Positions 44,315 through 53,930 of a DNA stretch of 60,575 bases are shown here, piece after piece. A program made the translations under genes and the position numbers. Numbering within the stretch: the stretch's first letter is position 1; every line of letters starts with the position of its first letter. Origin of the DNA: Bacteroidales bacterium UBA1205 (GTDB lineage Bacteria; Bacteroidota; Bacteroidia; Bacteroidales; WCHB1-69); the NCBI GenBank assembly GCA_002309615.1, contig DBXT01000045.1, positions 1-60,575 on the forward strand, in the 5' to 3' direction. The notes beneath the pieces were generated by a model. It did no database searches and was not told where the DNA came from. It saw nothing but the letters and a program-made list of their open reading frames with translations.

Positions 44315-44322
44315 TAATTTTG
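44315..44322 (+). promoter_or_regulatory. -7 element TAATTTTG for ftsK
   Basis: Exact TAnnTTTG followed by TA, 69 bases before the first possible ftsK start. Confidence 0.55.
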
Positions 44323-44390
44323 TATTTTGAGTTAAAGTAGGCTGTGATTTACTGTATATGGTTTAATTTATAGTATGTTACGCCAATATA

Positions 44391-47252
44391 ATGGGTTTGG
44401 GTTATATGTCAAATATTCAAAAAAATAAAGTGTCCACAGCGTCTAAAATGCGTATAAATAAAGGCGAAGAACATTCGTATAATAAAAAAAGCGGAAACAA
44501 AAAAGCTCGTACCGTTTCCAAGAAGAAAAAAGCAAAAGCAAAAGATAAGAATCACAAGTCGTCAAAGAGTAATTTCAATCTTAAAGCTTTTTTCAGCAGT
44601 GAGAAATTAAGAGTGGTATTAGGCTTTTTATTGGTTTTTTTCAGTATTTTCTTGCTGATATCGTTTATATCGTTTTTCTTAACACACGATATGGATGACG
44701 GTTTGTACGACAAAAATTTCTTTACATGCTTATCCAAAGGCGACACCGTTGAAAACTTGTTGGGTGTGGTAGGAATGTATTTTTCGTTTTTGTTTATTAA
44801 ATCGGGTTTCGGTATAGCGTCTTTGGGTTTTATATTGTTGTTTGTTCTTTGGGGCATACGTTTGATAAGCGGTAAAAGCAAAATGCCTTTGGGTAAAATC
44901 ACCATATACACTTTGGCCATAATTTTAGCTGTCAGCGGAGCTTTGTCTTATCCTTGTGTGGTGAGCGGCAAGCTGGCTGAAAGTTGGTGGTTGGGTGGAG
45001 AAGTGTGCCAAGATTTGCTTACCTTATTGTCTTACAAAGTAGGTAAAGTGGGTGTGGCTCTTATCGTTTTGCTGTATATAGCTATAATAGTGGTGCTTTG
45101 CGGCGGTTGGACCTTGGTGAAATCCATGAAATCATCCTCCGAAGCGGATAATACCGCTATCAACGAGGATACGGAGAAGGATACCTTGCAACGTTTGTTG
45201 GATGATAATAAGCAATCGGAAAATTCATCGGATGAAACCGATGCCGATGCTGATGATTCCGACACCGATTCCGGTTCGGATGAGAGAATATCAATTTTTT
45301 CCCGTATCAAACTATGGTGCACGAATAAAAAAACATCACATCCTGAGGAAGAATCTGTGGCTCAAGTGCCCGAAAATGAACCTTCCGTGGTGGCTGGTGA
45401 GTCTGTTGTTGAACATTCGGATGAGCATACATCTCCTTCGGAAAACACAAGCGATAATAGGCAAGAATCACATATAATAACGTCTATACGTGAAGAGTTG
45501 CCCCGACAGGAAGAGCAGGTGAGTACCGAAGCCAATTTTATGGGGGAAGATATATTGATAGACGATACCTCCGACAATGATGTTGTAGAAGGCAGTGTGA
45601 TGGAAAAAAACATTACAGCCGGATCCTCAGTCACGGGCGATGAAGACGGTATCAGTGTTATTGCTACAGAAGACGAGCAACAAGAAAGTGCGGATGAAGA
45701 AATGACACCGGAAAAATTGTTGGAGAAATACGGACCTTACGACCCGCATTTAGACCTGCCCGATTATACCCTTCCTACCTTGGAATTGTTAGAAGAGCAT
45801 ACTAATGCCAAACGTTCTCCGGAACAAAAAATGTTGGAGATAAATGCCAATAAGATCAGAATAAAGAAAACATTAGAAGATTATAAAATAGAAATAGAAA
45901 GCATCAGTGCCATAGAGGGACCTACCGTTACCCTTTACGAAATCAAACCGGCTCCAGGTGTGCGTATCGCCCGCATAAAAGGACTTACCGATGATATAGC
46001 CATGAGCTTGTCAGCCAAAGGAATACGTATTATAGCCCCCATCCCTGGAAAAGGTACTGTCGGTATAGAGGTAGCCAATGCCAATCCGCAAATAGTACCC
46101 ATGAAAGTTTGTATGGCATCGGAAAAATTTCAAAATTCAGGAAAAATGGCTTTACCGATAGCCATAGGTAAAACCATATCCGATGAAGTATATGTGTTTG
46201 ATTTGGCTAAAATGCCTCACGTGTTGATGGCAGGAGCCACAGGTCAAGGTAAATCGGTGGGATTAAATGTGGTGTTGACGTCTTTGTTGTATAAAAAACA
46301 TCCTTCGGAATTGAAGTTTGTATTGGTTGACCCTAAGAAAGTGGAACTTACATTGTATTCCAAAATAGAAAGACATTATTTGGCAAAATTGCCCGATTCG
46401 GCGGAAGCCATTATCACCGATACCAAAAAAGTGGTGAAAACACTTACCTCTTTGTGTTCCGAAATGGATATGCGTTATGCATTGTTGAAAGAAGCCCAGT
46501 GTCGTAACATAATAGAATATAATGAAAAGTTTAAAGCACGCAGACTCAACCCCGAAAAAGGACATCGCTTTTTGCCGTATATAGTGCTGGTGTTTGATGA
46601 ATTTGCTGATTGTATCATGACAGCAGGAAGAGAGGTGGAGCAACCCATAGCCCGTTTGGCTCAATTGGCAAGAGCCATAGGCATACACCTTATTATTGCA
46701 ACGCAACGTCCTTCTGTTAATATTATCACAGGTCTTATCAAAGCCAATTTCCCTGCCCGTATAGCATTTAAAGTGTCGTCCAAGATAGATTCACGTACTA
46801 TTTTGGATGAGCAAGGTGCCGAAAACTTAATAGGAAGAGGCGATATGTTGATTTCCGCCAATAGCGAAACTTTACGAATACAATGTGCATGGGTGGATAC
46901 TCCGGAAATAGAAAGCATATGTGATTATATCGGCAATCAACGCGGGTATACCTCAGCATTATATTTGCCCGAAGTAGCTGAAGAAGAAGGCGGCACAACA
47001 GAACAAACGGCTGATGACGATGAATATGATACTTGTTTTGCCGATGCTGCCCGTCAAGTGGTGCTCACCCAGCAAGGCTCCGCATCATTTTTACAGCGTA
47101 AACTTAAAGTGGGATTCAGCCGTGCCGGCAGAATTATGGATCAATTGGAACGCGACGGCATAGTGGGGGCTCAAGTGGGCAGTAAAGCCAGAGAGGTGTT
47201 ATACAAAGATATAGCAAGTTTGGAAGAATATTTGAAAAGTAAGAATCTGTAA
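44391..47252 (+). CDS. DNA translocase FtsK/SpoIIIE
   Basis: 953-residue septal DNA pump that helps chromosome segregation and dimer resolution. A lysine-rich N-terminus precedes about four transmembrane helices (roughly 70-240), then an acidic, probably disordered linker (about 245-430, rich in D, E and S). The alpha/beta motor begins near PEKLLEKYGPYDPHLDLPDY. Walker A is GATGQGKSVGLN (near 614-625) and Walker B is VLVFDEFADC. The C-terminal gamma winged helix is FLQRKLKVGFSRAGRIMDQLERDG. Starts at 44391 or at ATG 44406 (MSNIQKN). lolA follows in the same direction. Confidence 0.95.
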   Translation: MGLGYMSNIQKNKVSTASKMRINKGEEHSYNKKSGNKKARTVSKKKKAKAKDKNHKSSKSNFNLKAFFSSEKLRVVLGFLLVFFSIFLLISFISFFLTHDMDDGLYDKNFFTCLSKGDTVENLLGVVGMYFSFLFIKSGFGIASLGFILLFVLWGIRLISGKSKMPLGKITIYTLAIILAVSGALSYPCVVSGKLAESWWLGGEVCQDLLTLLSYKVGKVGVALIVLLYIAIIVVLCGGWTLVKSMKSSSEADNTAINEDTEKDTLQRLLDDNKQSENSSDETDADADDSDTDSGSDERISIFSRIKLWCTNKKTSHPEEESVAQVPENEPSVVAGESVVEHSDEHTSPSENTSDNRQESHIITSIREELPRQEEQVSTEANFMGEDILIDDTSDNDVVEGSVMEKNITAGSSVTGDEDGISVIATEDEQQESADEEMTPEKLLEKYGPYDPHLDLPDYTLPTLELLEEHTNAKRSPEQKMLEINANKIRIKKTLEDYKIEIESISAIEGPTVTLYEIKPAPGVRIARIKGLTDDIAMSLSAKGIRIIAPIPGKGTVGIEVANANPQIVPMKVCMASEKFQNSGKMALPIAIGKTISDEVYVFDLAKMPHVLMAGATGQGKSVGLNVVLTSLLYKKHPSELKFVLVDPKKVELTLYSKIERHYLAKLPDSAEAIITDTKKVVKTLTSLCSEMDMRYALLKEAQCRNIIEYNEKFKARRLNPEKGHRFLPYIVLVFDEFADCIMTAGREVEQPIARLAQLARAIGIHLIIATQRPSVNIITGLIKANFPARIAFKVSSKIDSRTILDEQGAENLIGRGDMLISANSETLRIQCAWVDTPEIESICDYIGNQRGYTSALYLPEVAEEEGGTTEQTADDDEYDTCFADAARQVVLTQQGSASFLQRKLKVGFSRAGRIMDQLERDGIVGAQVGSKAREVLYKDIASLEEYLKSKNL

Positions 47253-47316
47253 AAAATTGTAGTGAGATGTGCAGTTTGGCTTGATTTTTTATATATTCAA
47301 TATAAAAGGAGGTGTT

Positions 47317-47982
47317 ATGAAACGATTATTGTATTTATTGGTATGTATTTGTAGCATTAATATGCTATCTGCACAAACATCCAAAACGCAAACAAACAAA
47401 TATGTAGATACACAATCCAAAGAGATATTGGATGCATTGTATCAAAAAATGCTTTCGTATGCCAATGTGAACATACAATTCACCTTCCGTACCGAAAAAA
47501 ATGCCGCCACGTTGGCGGAAATGAAAGGGGATATATGGGTGAAAGGCAATCAATATAAATTGATTACAAAAGAACAACAGGTGTATTGTAACGCAAAAGA
47601 GGTATGGACTTATTTACCTGAACAAAAAGAGGTGAGCATAGCCGCATACGACAGCACCGATGTAGAACAGTTGAACCCGCTGCAAATGGTGAAAGACTAT
47701 CAAAAACATTATCGCTCCACGTATATCAGAGAAGAAAGCAGAAGAGGAATTTTGGTGCAGATAATAGACCTTACTCCCAAATCCGCTACCACGGTAGCCA
47801 AGGTGAGGTTGGTAATAGATAAGTCTAAAAAGCAAATTTTGAATGCGGTGATATATGAAAAAGACGGCACCATGTATCATTATATAGTAGATAAATTTCT
47901 GGTTAATCAAAAACTGACGGATAATACTTTTATTTTTGATACCGCCGCTCACCCCGATGTGGACGTAATAGATATGAGATAA
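47317..47982 (+). CDS. LolA-like outer-membrane lipoprotein carrier
   Basis: 221-residue periplasmic protein with a signal peptide ending near LSAQ and a LolA/LolB-type half-barrel. Hydrophobic-lining strands include VNIQFTFRTEKNAATLAEMKG, DIWVKGNQYKLI and VYCNAKEVWTYLPEQKEVSI. The C-terminal strands end DNTFIFDTAAHPDVDVIDMR. It would ferry lipoproteins or other lipids across the periplasm. Start set at ATG 47317, just after AGGAGGTG, a Shine-Dalgarno match that is rare in this phylum. The longer frame begins at TTG 47269. It overlaps the TamL gene by one base (TAATG). Confidence 0.85.
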   Translation: MKRLLYLLVCICSINMLSAQTSKTQTNKYVDTQSKEILDALYQKMLSYANVNIQFTFRTEKNAATLAEMKGDIWVKGNQYKLITKEQQVYCNAKEVWTYLPEQKEVSIAAYDSTDVEQLNPLQMVKDYQKHYRSTYIREESRRGILVQIIDLTPKSATTVAKVRLVIDKSKKQILNAVIYEKDGTMYHYIVDKFLVNQKLTDNTFIFDTAAHPDVDVIDMR

Positions 47983-50480
47983 TGAATTTCATTCACCGAC
48001 AAACATTCCGACCCCGATGGGTGTACACATTCTTGTTGTTAAGCATGGTGTGTGCGTTTGTTTCGTGTGCTCCCGAAAAGTATTTGCATGAAGATGAATA
48101 CCTTTTGGTGAAAAATAAGGTGAATGTAGATAAAAAGAATATAGAGGTATCCAATGATTTGGTTTATGCGGTACGCCCTAAAACCAACAAACGAACCTTT
48201 GGCCTGTTTTTATGGAGAGTGGGTGTGTATCAATACCTATCGGGGCAAGAGTTGAAAGCCCAAGAACGAAGACCATGGGTGCAGAAAACCCGTACTTCCG
48301 TCGGGAAATATCCTGTTTTGTTAGATACTTCCGTAATAGATTATCATCGCACAAAAATTTCCCTGTTAAGAAAAAAAATCCAAAACGATTTCGGCGAAGA
48401 GCCGGTATTGTTGGATACCAATATGATTGCTTATTCTATAGCACAGGTGAAGTTGATGATGTTTAACAACGGATATTTTAATGCCGAGGTAAGTAATCGT
48501 ATTAAATATAAAGGGAAACGGGCTATTGCTATTTATGACGTGGAAGCCGGAGAACCCTATAGAATACAGAAAATAGAATACGATATAGCTGATAGTGTAA
48601 TACGCCGCAAGGTATTTGCCGACACCATACATCGATTGGTGAAAGTAGGCGATATTTTTTCCGTTGACAAGCTTACCGAAGAGCAGGAACGTATAGCTAA
48701 CCGTATGCAAAACAGAGGCTATTTCTATTTTACTAAAAATTATATACATTTCTTGGTGGATTCCAATCACAACAATCAGTGCCTGGATGTGAAAATGGTG
48801 ATAAATAATCCTACCTATCAAGTGGATGATAGCACTTTTGTAGAAGGCAAACACCGTATATTCCGCATCAATTCCGTTAGTGTGATGAGCAATTTCGCCA
48901 CTTTGGACGATAATGAATTGCAGCCTACTGACACCCTGTATTATGTAGAAGTGATAAAACGCAGAGATACCAACGAATATGCTATTTATAATACCGGTAA
49001 ACGGCAATTTAAACCCAAAGCCTTGGTATATCCTATTTCCATGAGAAAAGGAAGGTTGTATTCTGCAGCAAGGTCGCAATCAACTTACGACCGCTATGCC
49101 GATATGCAGAATTTTGAGTTTATCAAAGTGTCATATGCCGAAACGCAAGAGAGCATGTTACAATATGACAGCGATACCGGAGATTTGGATTGTCGTATTC
49201 AACTTTCACCGCTGAAAAAGCACAATATGGTGATAGACCTAATGCTCAAAAACACCGGTTCCCGCATAGGTTTTGGAGGTAGCATAGCTTTGATAAATAG
49301 AAATTTGTTTAAAGGAGCTGAAATATTTTCTTTTGCCGTAAAATATACCCATGAACTGCAACATGACAGTATGGGCACCCGCTTTCGTAATTTTGAAGTG
49401 GGCGGTACATTAGGCCTGGAAGTACCCCGTTTTTTGTTTCCTATTAAACAACAAAATATCTCCAAATCGTTCCGTCCGAGAACTTCTATACAGCTTACAG
49501 CCAATTATATGCGGCAAGATTTGTACGACAGATTTCTTTCCAATGTATCGTTTGCCTATAAATGGTCCCAACGATTAAGGTCCAATATGAGGGTGCGTAT
49601 AGAACATGTGGTAACGGTGTTGGATTTTAGTTTGATAAAAATGTACAATGCCGAAGGCTTTGATGAAGCAATAGCAAAATTCCATTTTAAACGCCGTATA
49701 TTGGAAAAATACAAAGACCATTTTATATTGGGCAGCAATTATCATTTCACCATGTATGATGCCAATAAATTTGTGTTTAAATTGAATGTGGAATGGTTCG
49801 GCAATGTGCTTTATGGCATAATGAAGGCAGCCGGAAATAAGGCAGAGCAAACAAAAAACGATTACGGACAATATACCATATGGAAAATTCCTTTTGCCAA
49901 CGGGTTGGATGCCGATGCAGACATAGTGTACAATATAGTTAAAACCAAAACCCAACATTTGGTGATGCATGCCGATATAGGAGTGGGTGCCCCGATTTGG
50001 AATTCCACTTCATTGCCGTTTGAGCACAGTTTTTATTTAGGAGGTTCCAATTCTATGAGAGGATGGCGTTTGCGTACCTTGGGTCCGGGAGGATATTGTG
50101 ATACATCCGCTTCCATTGGTTCTATCGAAAGTGTGGGGGATATTAAATTAGAACTCAACCTTGAATACCGTTTCAAAATATACAAAATATTTCACGGAGC
50201 CTTGTTTGTAGATGCGGGCAATATTTGGCTTTTACACAAACATGTGGATTTTCCTAACGGAGAATTTGCTTTTAACCGGTTTTATAAAGAAATAGCCATG
50301 GATGCCGGGATAGGTCTGCGTTTAGACCTCTCTTTCTTTGTTATTCGTTTGGATTATGCGTTAAAAATACATAATCCCGCCATAGAAGGAAACCAAGGAT
50401 GGCAGCATTTCAAATGGGATAATTATCAAGCCTATAAACAAGATCGCTCTATAGTATTCGGAATAGGATATCCGTTCTAA
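47982..50480 (+). CDS. TamL-type BamA-superfamily outer-membrane lipoprotein
   Basis: 832-residue protein with a lipobox FVSC (Cys29), as in the Bacteroidota TamA homologue TamL. POTRA-like repeats occupy about residues 35-340, for example AVRPKTNKRTFGLFLWRVGVYQYL and KVNVDKKNIEVSN. The C-terminal D15 barrel has the conserved GGSNSMRGWRLRTLGPG (VRGxxR-type lid-lock loop) and LFVDAGNIW, and ends VFGIGYPF. TamL-TamB complexes help insert outer-membrane proteins and move lipids. Its usual partner tamB is not adjacent here. It is coupled to the lolA-like gene by a one-base overlap. Confidence 0.88.
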   Translation: MNFIHRQTFRPRWVYTFLLLSMVCAFVSCAPEKYLHEDEYLLVKNKVNVDKKNIEVSNDLVYAVRPKTNKRTFGLFLWRVGVYQYLSGQELKAQERRPWVQKTRTSVGKYPVLLDTSVIDYHRTKISLLRKKIQNDFGEEPVLLDTNMIAYSIAQVKLMMFNNGYFNAEVSNRIKYKGKRAIAIYDVEAGEPYRIQKIEYDIADSVIRRKVFADTIHRLVKVGDIFSVDKLTEEQERIANRMQNRGYFYFTKNYIHFLVDSNHNNQCLDVKMVINNPTYQVDDSTFVEGKHRIFRINSVSVMSNFATLDDNELQPTDTLYYVEVIKRRDTNEYAIYNTGKRQFKPKALVYPISMRKGRLYSAARSQSTYDRYADMQNFEFIKVSYAETQESMLQYDSDTGDLDCRIQLSPLKKHNMVIDLMLKNTGSRIGFGGSIALINRNLFKGAEIFSFAVKYTHELQHDSMGTRFRNFEVGGTLGLEVPRFLFPIKQQNISKSFRPRTSIQLTANYMRQDLYDRFLSNVSFAYKWSQRLRSNMRVRIEHVVTVLDFSLIKMYNAEGFDEAIAKFHFKRRILEKYKDHFILGSNYHFTMYDANKFVFKLNVEWFGNVLYGIMKAAGNKAEQTKNDYGQYTIWKIPFANGLDADADIVYNIVKTKTQHLVMHADIGVGAPIWNSTSLPFEHSFYLGGSNSMRGWRLRTLGPGGYCDTSASIGSIESVGDIKLELNLEYRFKIYKIFHGALFVDAGNIWLLHKHVDFPNGEFAFNRFYKEIAMDAGIGLRLDLSFFVIRLDYALKIHNPAIEGNQGWQHFKWDNYQAYKQDRSIVFGIGYPF

Positions 50481-50534
50481 TAACGTAAGGGATGGAAATA
50501 TGTTAATAAATAATAGATAATAAAAATCAGGGTT

Positions 50535-50900
50535 ATGAAAAATGTAATTATAATAGCATTGGTAGTGTTGTTAGCTATGGTAAGCGTGCTCACTTGTCCC
50601 GATAGACAAGCACATTTGGATGCTATCGGTAAGGAATTGAATAGCGGAATAAGTCAAGGTATTTCATCTGTTGACAACCCCGAAACAGATGTCTTATTGG
50701 GAACCTTGAATGTGTTTGCAAGCAATCTTACTTTAGGGGTAGTAAAACAATATTTGGAAGTAGACAATTACTTCATTTTCAGCATAGGTAAAATCACTTG
50801 CAGGGATGGTAGTGTGAAACGACTTTCTGTGGGTGTGTTCGGACATGTGTTCACCACCTTTGACGATAAAGATGTGAAAGAGTGGATACAAAATTTATAA
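50535..50900 (+). CDS. Small secreted protein, DUF4359-like
   Basis: 121 residues: an N-terminal hydrophobic segment (residues 3-18) acting as signal or anchor, then TCPDRQAHLDAIGKELNSG, a helical part and a conserved-looking C-terminal region YLEVDNYFIFSIGKI plus LSVGVFGHVFTTF. The pattern (CPD..AH, D..F.FS.GK, SVGVFGHVF) matches my memory of DUF4359 proteins of unknown function. It lies 54 bases after tamL on the same strand and converges on corA. Confidence 0.65.
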   Translation: MKNVIIIALVVLLAMVSVLTCPDRQAHLDAIGKELNSGISQGISSVDNPETDVLLGTLNVFASNLTLGVVKQYLEVDNYFIFSIGKITCRDGSVKRLSVGVFGHVFTTFDDKDVKEWIQNL

Positions 50901-50908
50901 TGGGGATA

Positions 50909-51823
50909 TTATATCCATTTCTTCTTTTTGAACACGTATAAGAAAAATACTATCAGTACCACGCAAATGCCCATTATCAATGCGAAAGCATAAGGCTTTT
51001 CCGCCAAGGGCAAAAATAGATTCATGCCGTAAACGCTGGTTACAAATGTAAGCGGCAAGGATATGGTGGAAATGAGCGTAAGCACTTTCATGGTTTCGTT
51101 AGTCTTGTTTGCCTGCACCGAATCAAATGTTTGTGAAAGGGAATAGGTCAACTCTTCAAAGTCTTCTATCATATCCCACATTTTTTGGTATACGTCCAAA
51201 ATATTACCCCAATAGTCTTCCATATCTTCGGTGCTTTCATAACCTTTGATATCACCTGATTCAAATTTGTGAAACACCCTTAATTGAGGTTTGAAAATAG
51301 TGTTCAATTGAATAACATTTCGTCGGGCAATGGATATTTTTTCTATGGTTTGCTCCGGCTTGGTGTCAAACAATTCTCTGTTGATTTCATCTATTTCCTG
51401 ACCTACGCGTGTAACCAATAAGTACGATTCGTTAATCAGCCTGTTGAGTAAATTGTACAAGATTGCATCGCTGGATTTAGCAAACAAATCGTTGAGCGCA
51501 TCAGGATTTTGTTTGTAATAATTGAACAAATCTTCCACCACCCAGTGGGAACGACCAATGGTAATGATGTAATCTTTTCCCCAGAAAATTTTCACCTCTT
51601 GGGCTTTTACAAAACGTTTAAGATTGTCAAAATGCGGAAAATGCAGAATAAGAAAGTAGTAATCGTCGTAGATATCTATTTTCGGACGTTGGGTGTAACT
51701 TCGACAGTCGTCAATATCCAAAGGGTGAAAATCATATTTAACCTGTATATGTTCAAAATCTTCGTTAGTAGGGTGCTGTACATGCAGCCATTTCAATTTT
51801 CCTAATTCCAAAGTATCTATCAT
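50909..51823 (-). CDS. CorA family Mg2+/divalent cation transporter
   Basis: 304-residue pentameric CorA-type channel. A large N-terminal cytoplasmic funnel domain (about 1-235) is followed by two C-terminal helices. The pore signature GMN is in SVYGMNLFLPL near residue 268, and the basic C-terminus KKKKWI follows the last helix. It would mediate Mg2+ or Co2+/Ni2+ uptake. The -7 element 149 bases upstream gives an unusually long leader with a GTTGCTTT/AAAGCAAGCAAC hairpin that could be regulatory. Confidence 0.92.
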   Translation of the reverse strand: MIDTLELGKLKWLHVQHPTNEDFEHIQVKYDFHPLDIDDCRSYTQRPKIDIYDDYYFLILHFPHFDNLKRFVKAQEVKIFWGKDYIITIGRSHWVVEDLFNYYKQNPDALNDLFAKSSDAILYNLLNRLINESYLLVTRVGQEIDEINRELFDTKPEQTIEKISIARRNVIQLNTIFKPQLRVFHKFESGDIKGYESTEDMEDYWGNILDVYQKMWDMIEDFEELTYSLSQTFDSVQANKTNETMKVLTLISTISLPLTFVTSVYGMNLFLPLAEKPYAFALIMGICVVLIVFFLYVFKKKKWI

Positions 51824-51971
51824 ATAATAGTCCCCCCTTTCTTTTCTGTCAATGCTACATATTTACTCTATTGTGCAATAAAATATTAATAATAAGTTAA
51901 TTATCTTTATGTTGCTTGCTTTATTATGACCCTATTGTTCATACTATAGCCTGAAACATAAAAGCAACTTG

Positions 51972-51979
51972 CAAAGGTA
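51972..51979 (-). promoter_or_regulatory. -7 element TACCTTTG for corA
   Basis: Exact TAnnTTTG followed by GCA on the minus strand, 149 bases before the corA start codon, implying a leader of about 140 bases. Confidence 0.55.
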
Positions 51980-52116
51980 AATAAAAAAAATGATACAAAT
52001 ATGATTTTGTCGGAAAAATATCGCGGAAGAATGAAAAAAAATCGAATCGGGACTTGTTTTTTATGGAGGGAGGCAAAAAAAATTTTACATTAAAGTAGTG
52101 TAAGTAAAAAAAATGT

Positions 52117-52124
52117 TACCTTTG
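52117..52124 (+). promoter_or_regulatory. -7 element TACCTTTG for the EamA/SMR-like gene
   Basis: Exact TAnnTTTG followed by CC, 51-66 bases before the possible start codons. Confidence 0.62.
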
Positions 52125-52174
52125 CCAAAATGATTATCTTGGCAAAATTTGTTTTTTAGTCTGTTGATAAAAGT

Positions 52175-52549
52175 ATGATTGAGTATAAGATGTCAAATAT
52201 AATAGTGCTATTCTGGGTATTGGTGCAGTCGGTGTTGATAGTGGCAGCACAAACGTTTCTTAAAATTGCTGTAAATATGTTCGGGGCTTTTGAACTATCG
52301 TGGCGATATTTTAGAACGGTATTGACTACATGGCAGTTGTATGTTTCCGGATTATTGGCTTTATCCACAGTGGTGCTATGGGCTTATCTTTTGAAACACA
52401 ATGATTTGAGTTTTGTATATCCCTTACTTTCCATCAGTTATATCATCAGCTTGTTTGTAGGAAGTTTTATTTTCGGAGAAACCATTCCTCTTACCCGTTG
52501 GATAGGGGTGGTGATAGTGATGATAGGAGTGTATTTTATCATTAAATAA
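52175..52549 (+). CDS. Small EamA/SMR-like transporter
   Basis: 124-residue four-helix membrane protein of the drug/metabolite transporter superfamily. It has AAQTFLKIAVNMFG in helix 1, LLKHNDLSFVYPLLSISYIISLFVGSFIFGE in helices 3-4 and GVVIVMIGVYFIIK in the last. The ..YPL.sisyi.s...g..iFgE pattern is typical of EamA/ArnE-like half-size proteins that work as dimers. The catalytic Glu14 of EmrE-type drug pumps is replaced (the first helix has Gln and Lys), so lipid-linked sugar or metabolite flipping is more plausible than drug export. The start is 52175 or ATG 52190. Confidence 0.75.
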   Translation: MIEYKMSNIIVLFWVLVQSVLIVAAQTFLKIAVNMFGAFELSWRYFRTVLTTWQLYVSGLLALSTVVLWAYLLKHNDLSFVYPLLSISYIISLFVGSFIFGETIPLTRWIGVVIVMIGVYFIIK

Positions 52550-52729
52550 TAGGAGTGTTCTACAAGGGCAGGCTACCCTCAAAATGGCACCCTTTCCTTA
52601 TCGGTCGTGGGGAAAAAGCATGCAAAGAGCAAATAAAGTAAATACCAGTAAAAGTTTTCCCGTTTTCGGAATTTTACCTTTAAACATTTAGTATTTTTCG
52701 GATGCCGGTAGAAAAGGGTTTTCCTTATT

Positions 52730-53926
52730 TTAGAATATTGAAGCCAATCCGCCGGAGGCGGTTTCTTTGTACAAAGATGGCAGGTCGTGACCTGTTTGTT
52801 TTAAGGCTTGCACCACTTTGTCAAACGATACCACGTGCCTGCCGTCGGTGAGGGTGGCATAAATATTGGCGTCAAGAGCGCGGGCGGCAGCATAGGCGTT
52901 ACGTTCTATGCATGGAATTTGTACCAATCCGCAGATAGGGTCGCAGGTGAGTCCGAGGTGATGTTCCAAGCCCATTTCGGCAGCGTATTCTATTTGTGAG
53001 GGGCTACCGCCAAAAAGCTGGTTGGCAGCGGCAGCCGCCATGGCACATGCTACCCCTACTTCTCCTTGGCAGCCGACTTCGGCACCTGAGATAGAAGCGT
53101 TGTATTTTACTATATTACCTATCAAGCCTGCTGTGGCTAAAGCTTTGCATATACGTTTGTCGGAGAACAAATGACCTTTGTGCAGATGATACAGCACCGA
53201 TGCCAGCACACCGCAAGAGCCGCAGGTGGGTGCTGTTACTATTTTTCCGCCGCAGGCGTTTTCTTCGGCACATGCTAAAGCATAGGCAAACACCAAGCTG
53301 CGTGTGCGGAGATTATCGGTATAGCCCATGGCTTTGATATAATATTCAGGTGCTTTTCTTCTTACTTTCAGTCCGCCGGGAAGCATGCCTTCCGTGTCTA
53401 AACCGCGTTCTACAGCGGCTTGCATGGTTTTCCATACTTCAAACATATAATCCCATAGGTCGTCGGCTTCGTGTTCTTCTACATATTCCCAATAAGAACG
53501 ACCTGTTTGTTTGCACCATCCCAAAATGTCGGTAAGGGTGTGTAGCGGATATATCTCTTCTTTGGCAGAGTGGGGCATACCTTCGTATTTCAATGCACCG
53601 CCGCCTATGCTGTATACGGTAAGTTTGTCTACAATGCGGTCATCGGCATTGAAGGCTTCAAAGAGCATGCCGTTAGGATGATATTCAAGTGTTATATCCG
53701 GATGCCATACTATTTCGGTGGGAGCAACGGGAGCCAAAACACTCAATATAGCTTTGTCGGTAAGGTGCCCCTTGCCGGTGGCAGCCAAGCTGCCGTAGAG
53801 GGTAACGCTGAATTTAGCTGCATCGGAATGCTTGGAAAGGAATATTTCAGCCGCTTTTTTAGGTCCCATGGTATGGCTGCTTGAAGGACCGTTACCTATA
53901 CGATATATATGTTTTATGCTTTCCAT
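52730..53926 (-). CDS. L-serine ammonia-lyase (serine deaminase), SdaA type
   Basis: 398-residue single-chain iron-sulfur serine dehydratase that converts L-serine to pyruvate and ammonia. The beta domain has GPSSSHTMGPKKAAE near residue 13. The alpha domain has the [4Fe-4S] cysteines in TAPTCGSCGVL, CDPICGLVQIPCIERN and the downstream region. It starts 4 bases after the arginine decarboxylase stop in the same direction, so the two amino-acid catabolic genes appear cotranscribed. Confidence 0.94.
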   Translation of the reverse strand: MESIKHIYRIGNGPSSSHTMGPKKAAEIFLSKHSDAAKFSVTLYGSLAATGKGHLTDKAILSVLAPVAPTEIVWHPDITLEYHPNGMLFEAFNADDRIVDKLTVYSIGGGALKYEGMPHSAKEEIYPLHTLTDILGWCKQTGRSYWEYVEEHEADDLWDYMFEVWKTMQAAVERGLDTEGMLPGGLKVRRKAPEYYIKAMGYTDNLRTRSLVFAYALACAEENACGGKIVTAPTCGSCGVLASVLYHLHKGHLFSDKRICKALATAGLIGNIVKYNASISGAEVGCQGEVGVACAMAAAAANQLFGGSPSQIEYAAEMGLEHHLGLTCDPICGLVQIPCIERNAYAAARALDANIYATLTDGRHVVSFDKVVQALKQTGHDLPSLYKETASGGLASIF

Positions 53927-53930
53927 TTGC

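Larger units (their letters stand above)
51824..52174. other. Gene-free divergent regulatory region (corA / EamA-like)
   Basis: This 351-base gap holds the corA leader with its TACCTTTG element (51972-51979, minus strand) and, further right, TACCTTTG at 52117-52124 on the plus strand. AT-rich sequence lies between them. No ORF with recognisable content was seen. Confidence 0.6.

Noticed and set aside
52175..52549. EmrE-type multidrug pump
   Set aside because: The essential acidic residue of helix 1 is not present and the sequence resembles EamA/ArnE half-size proteins more.
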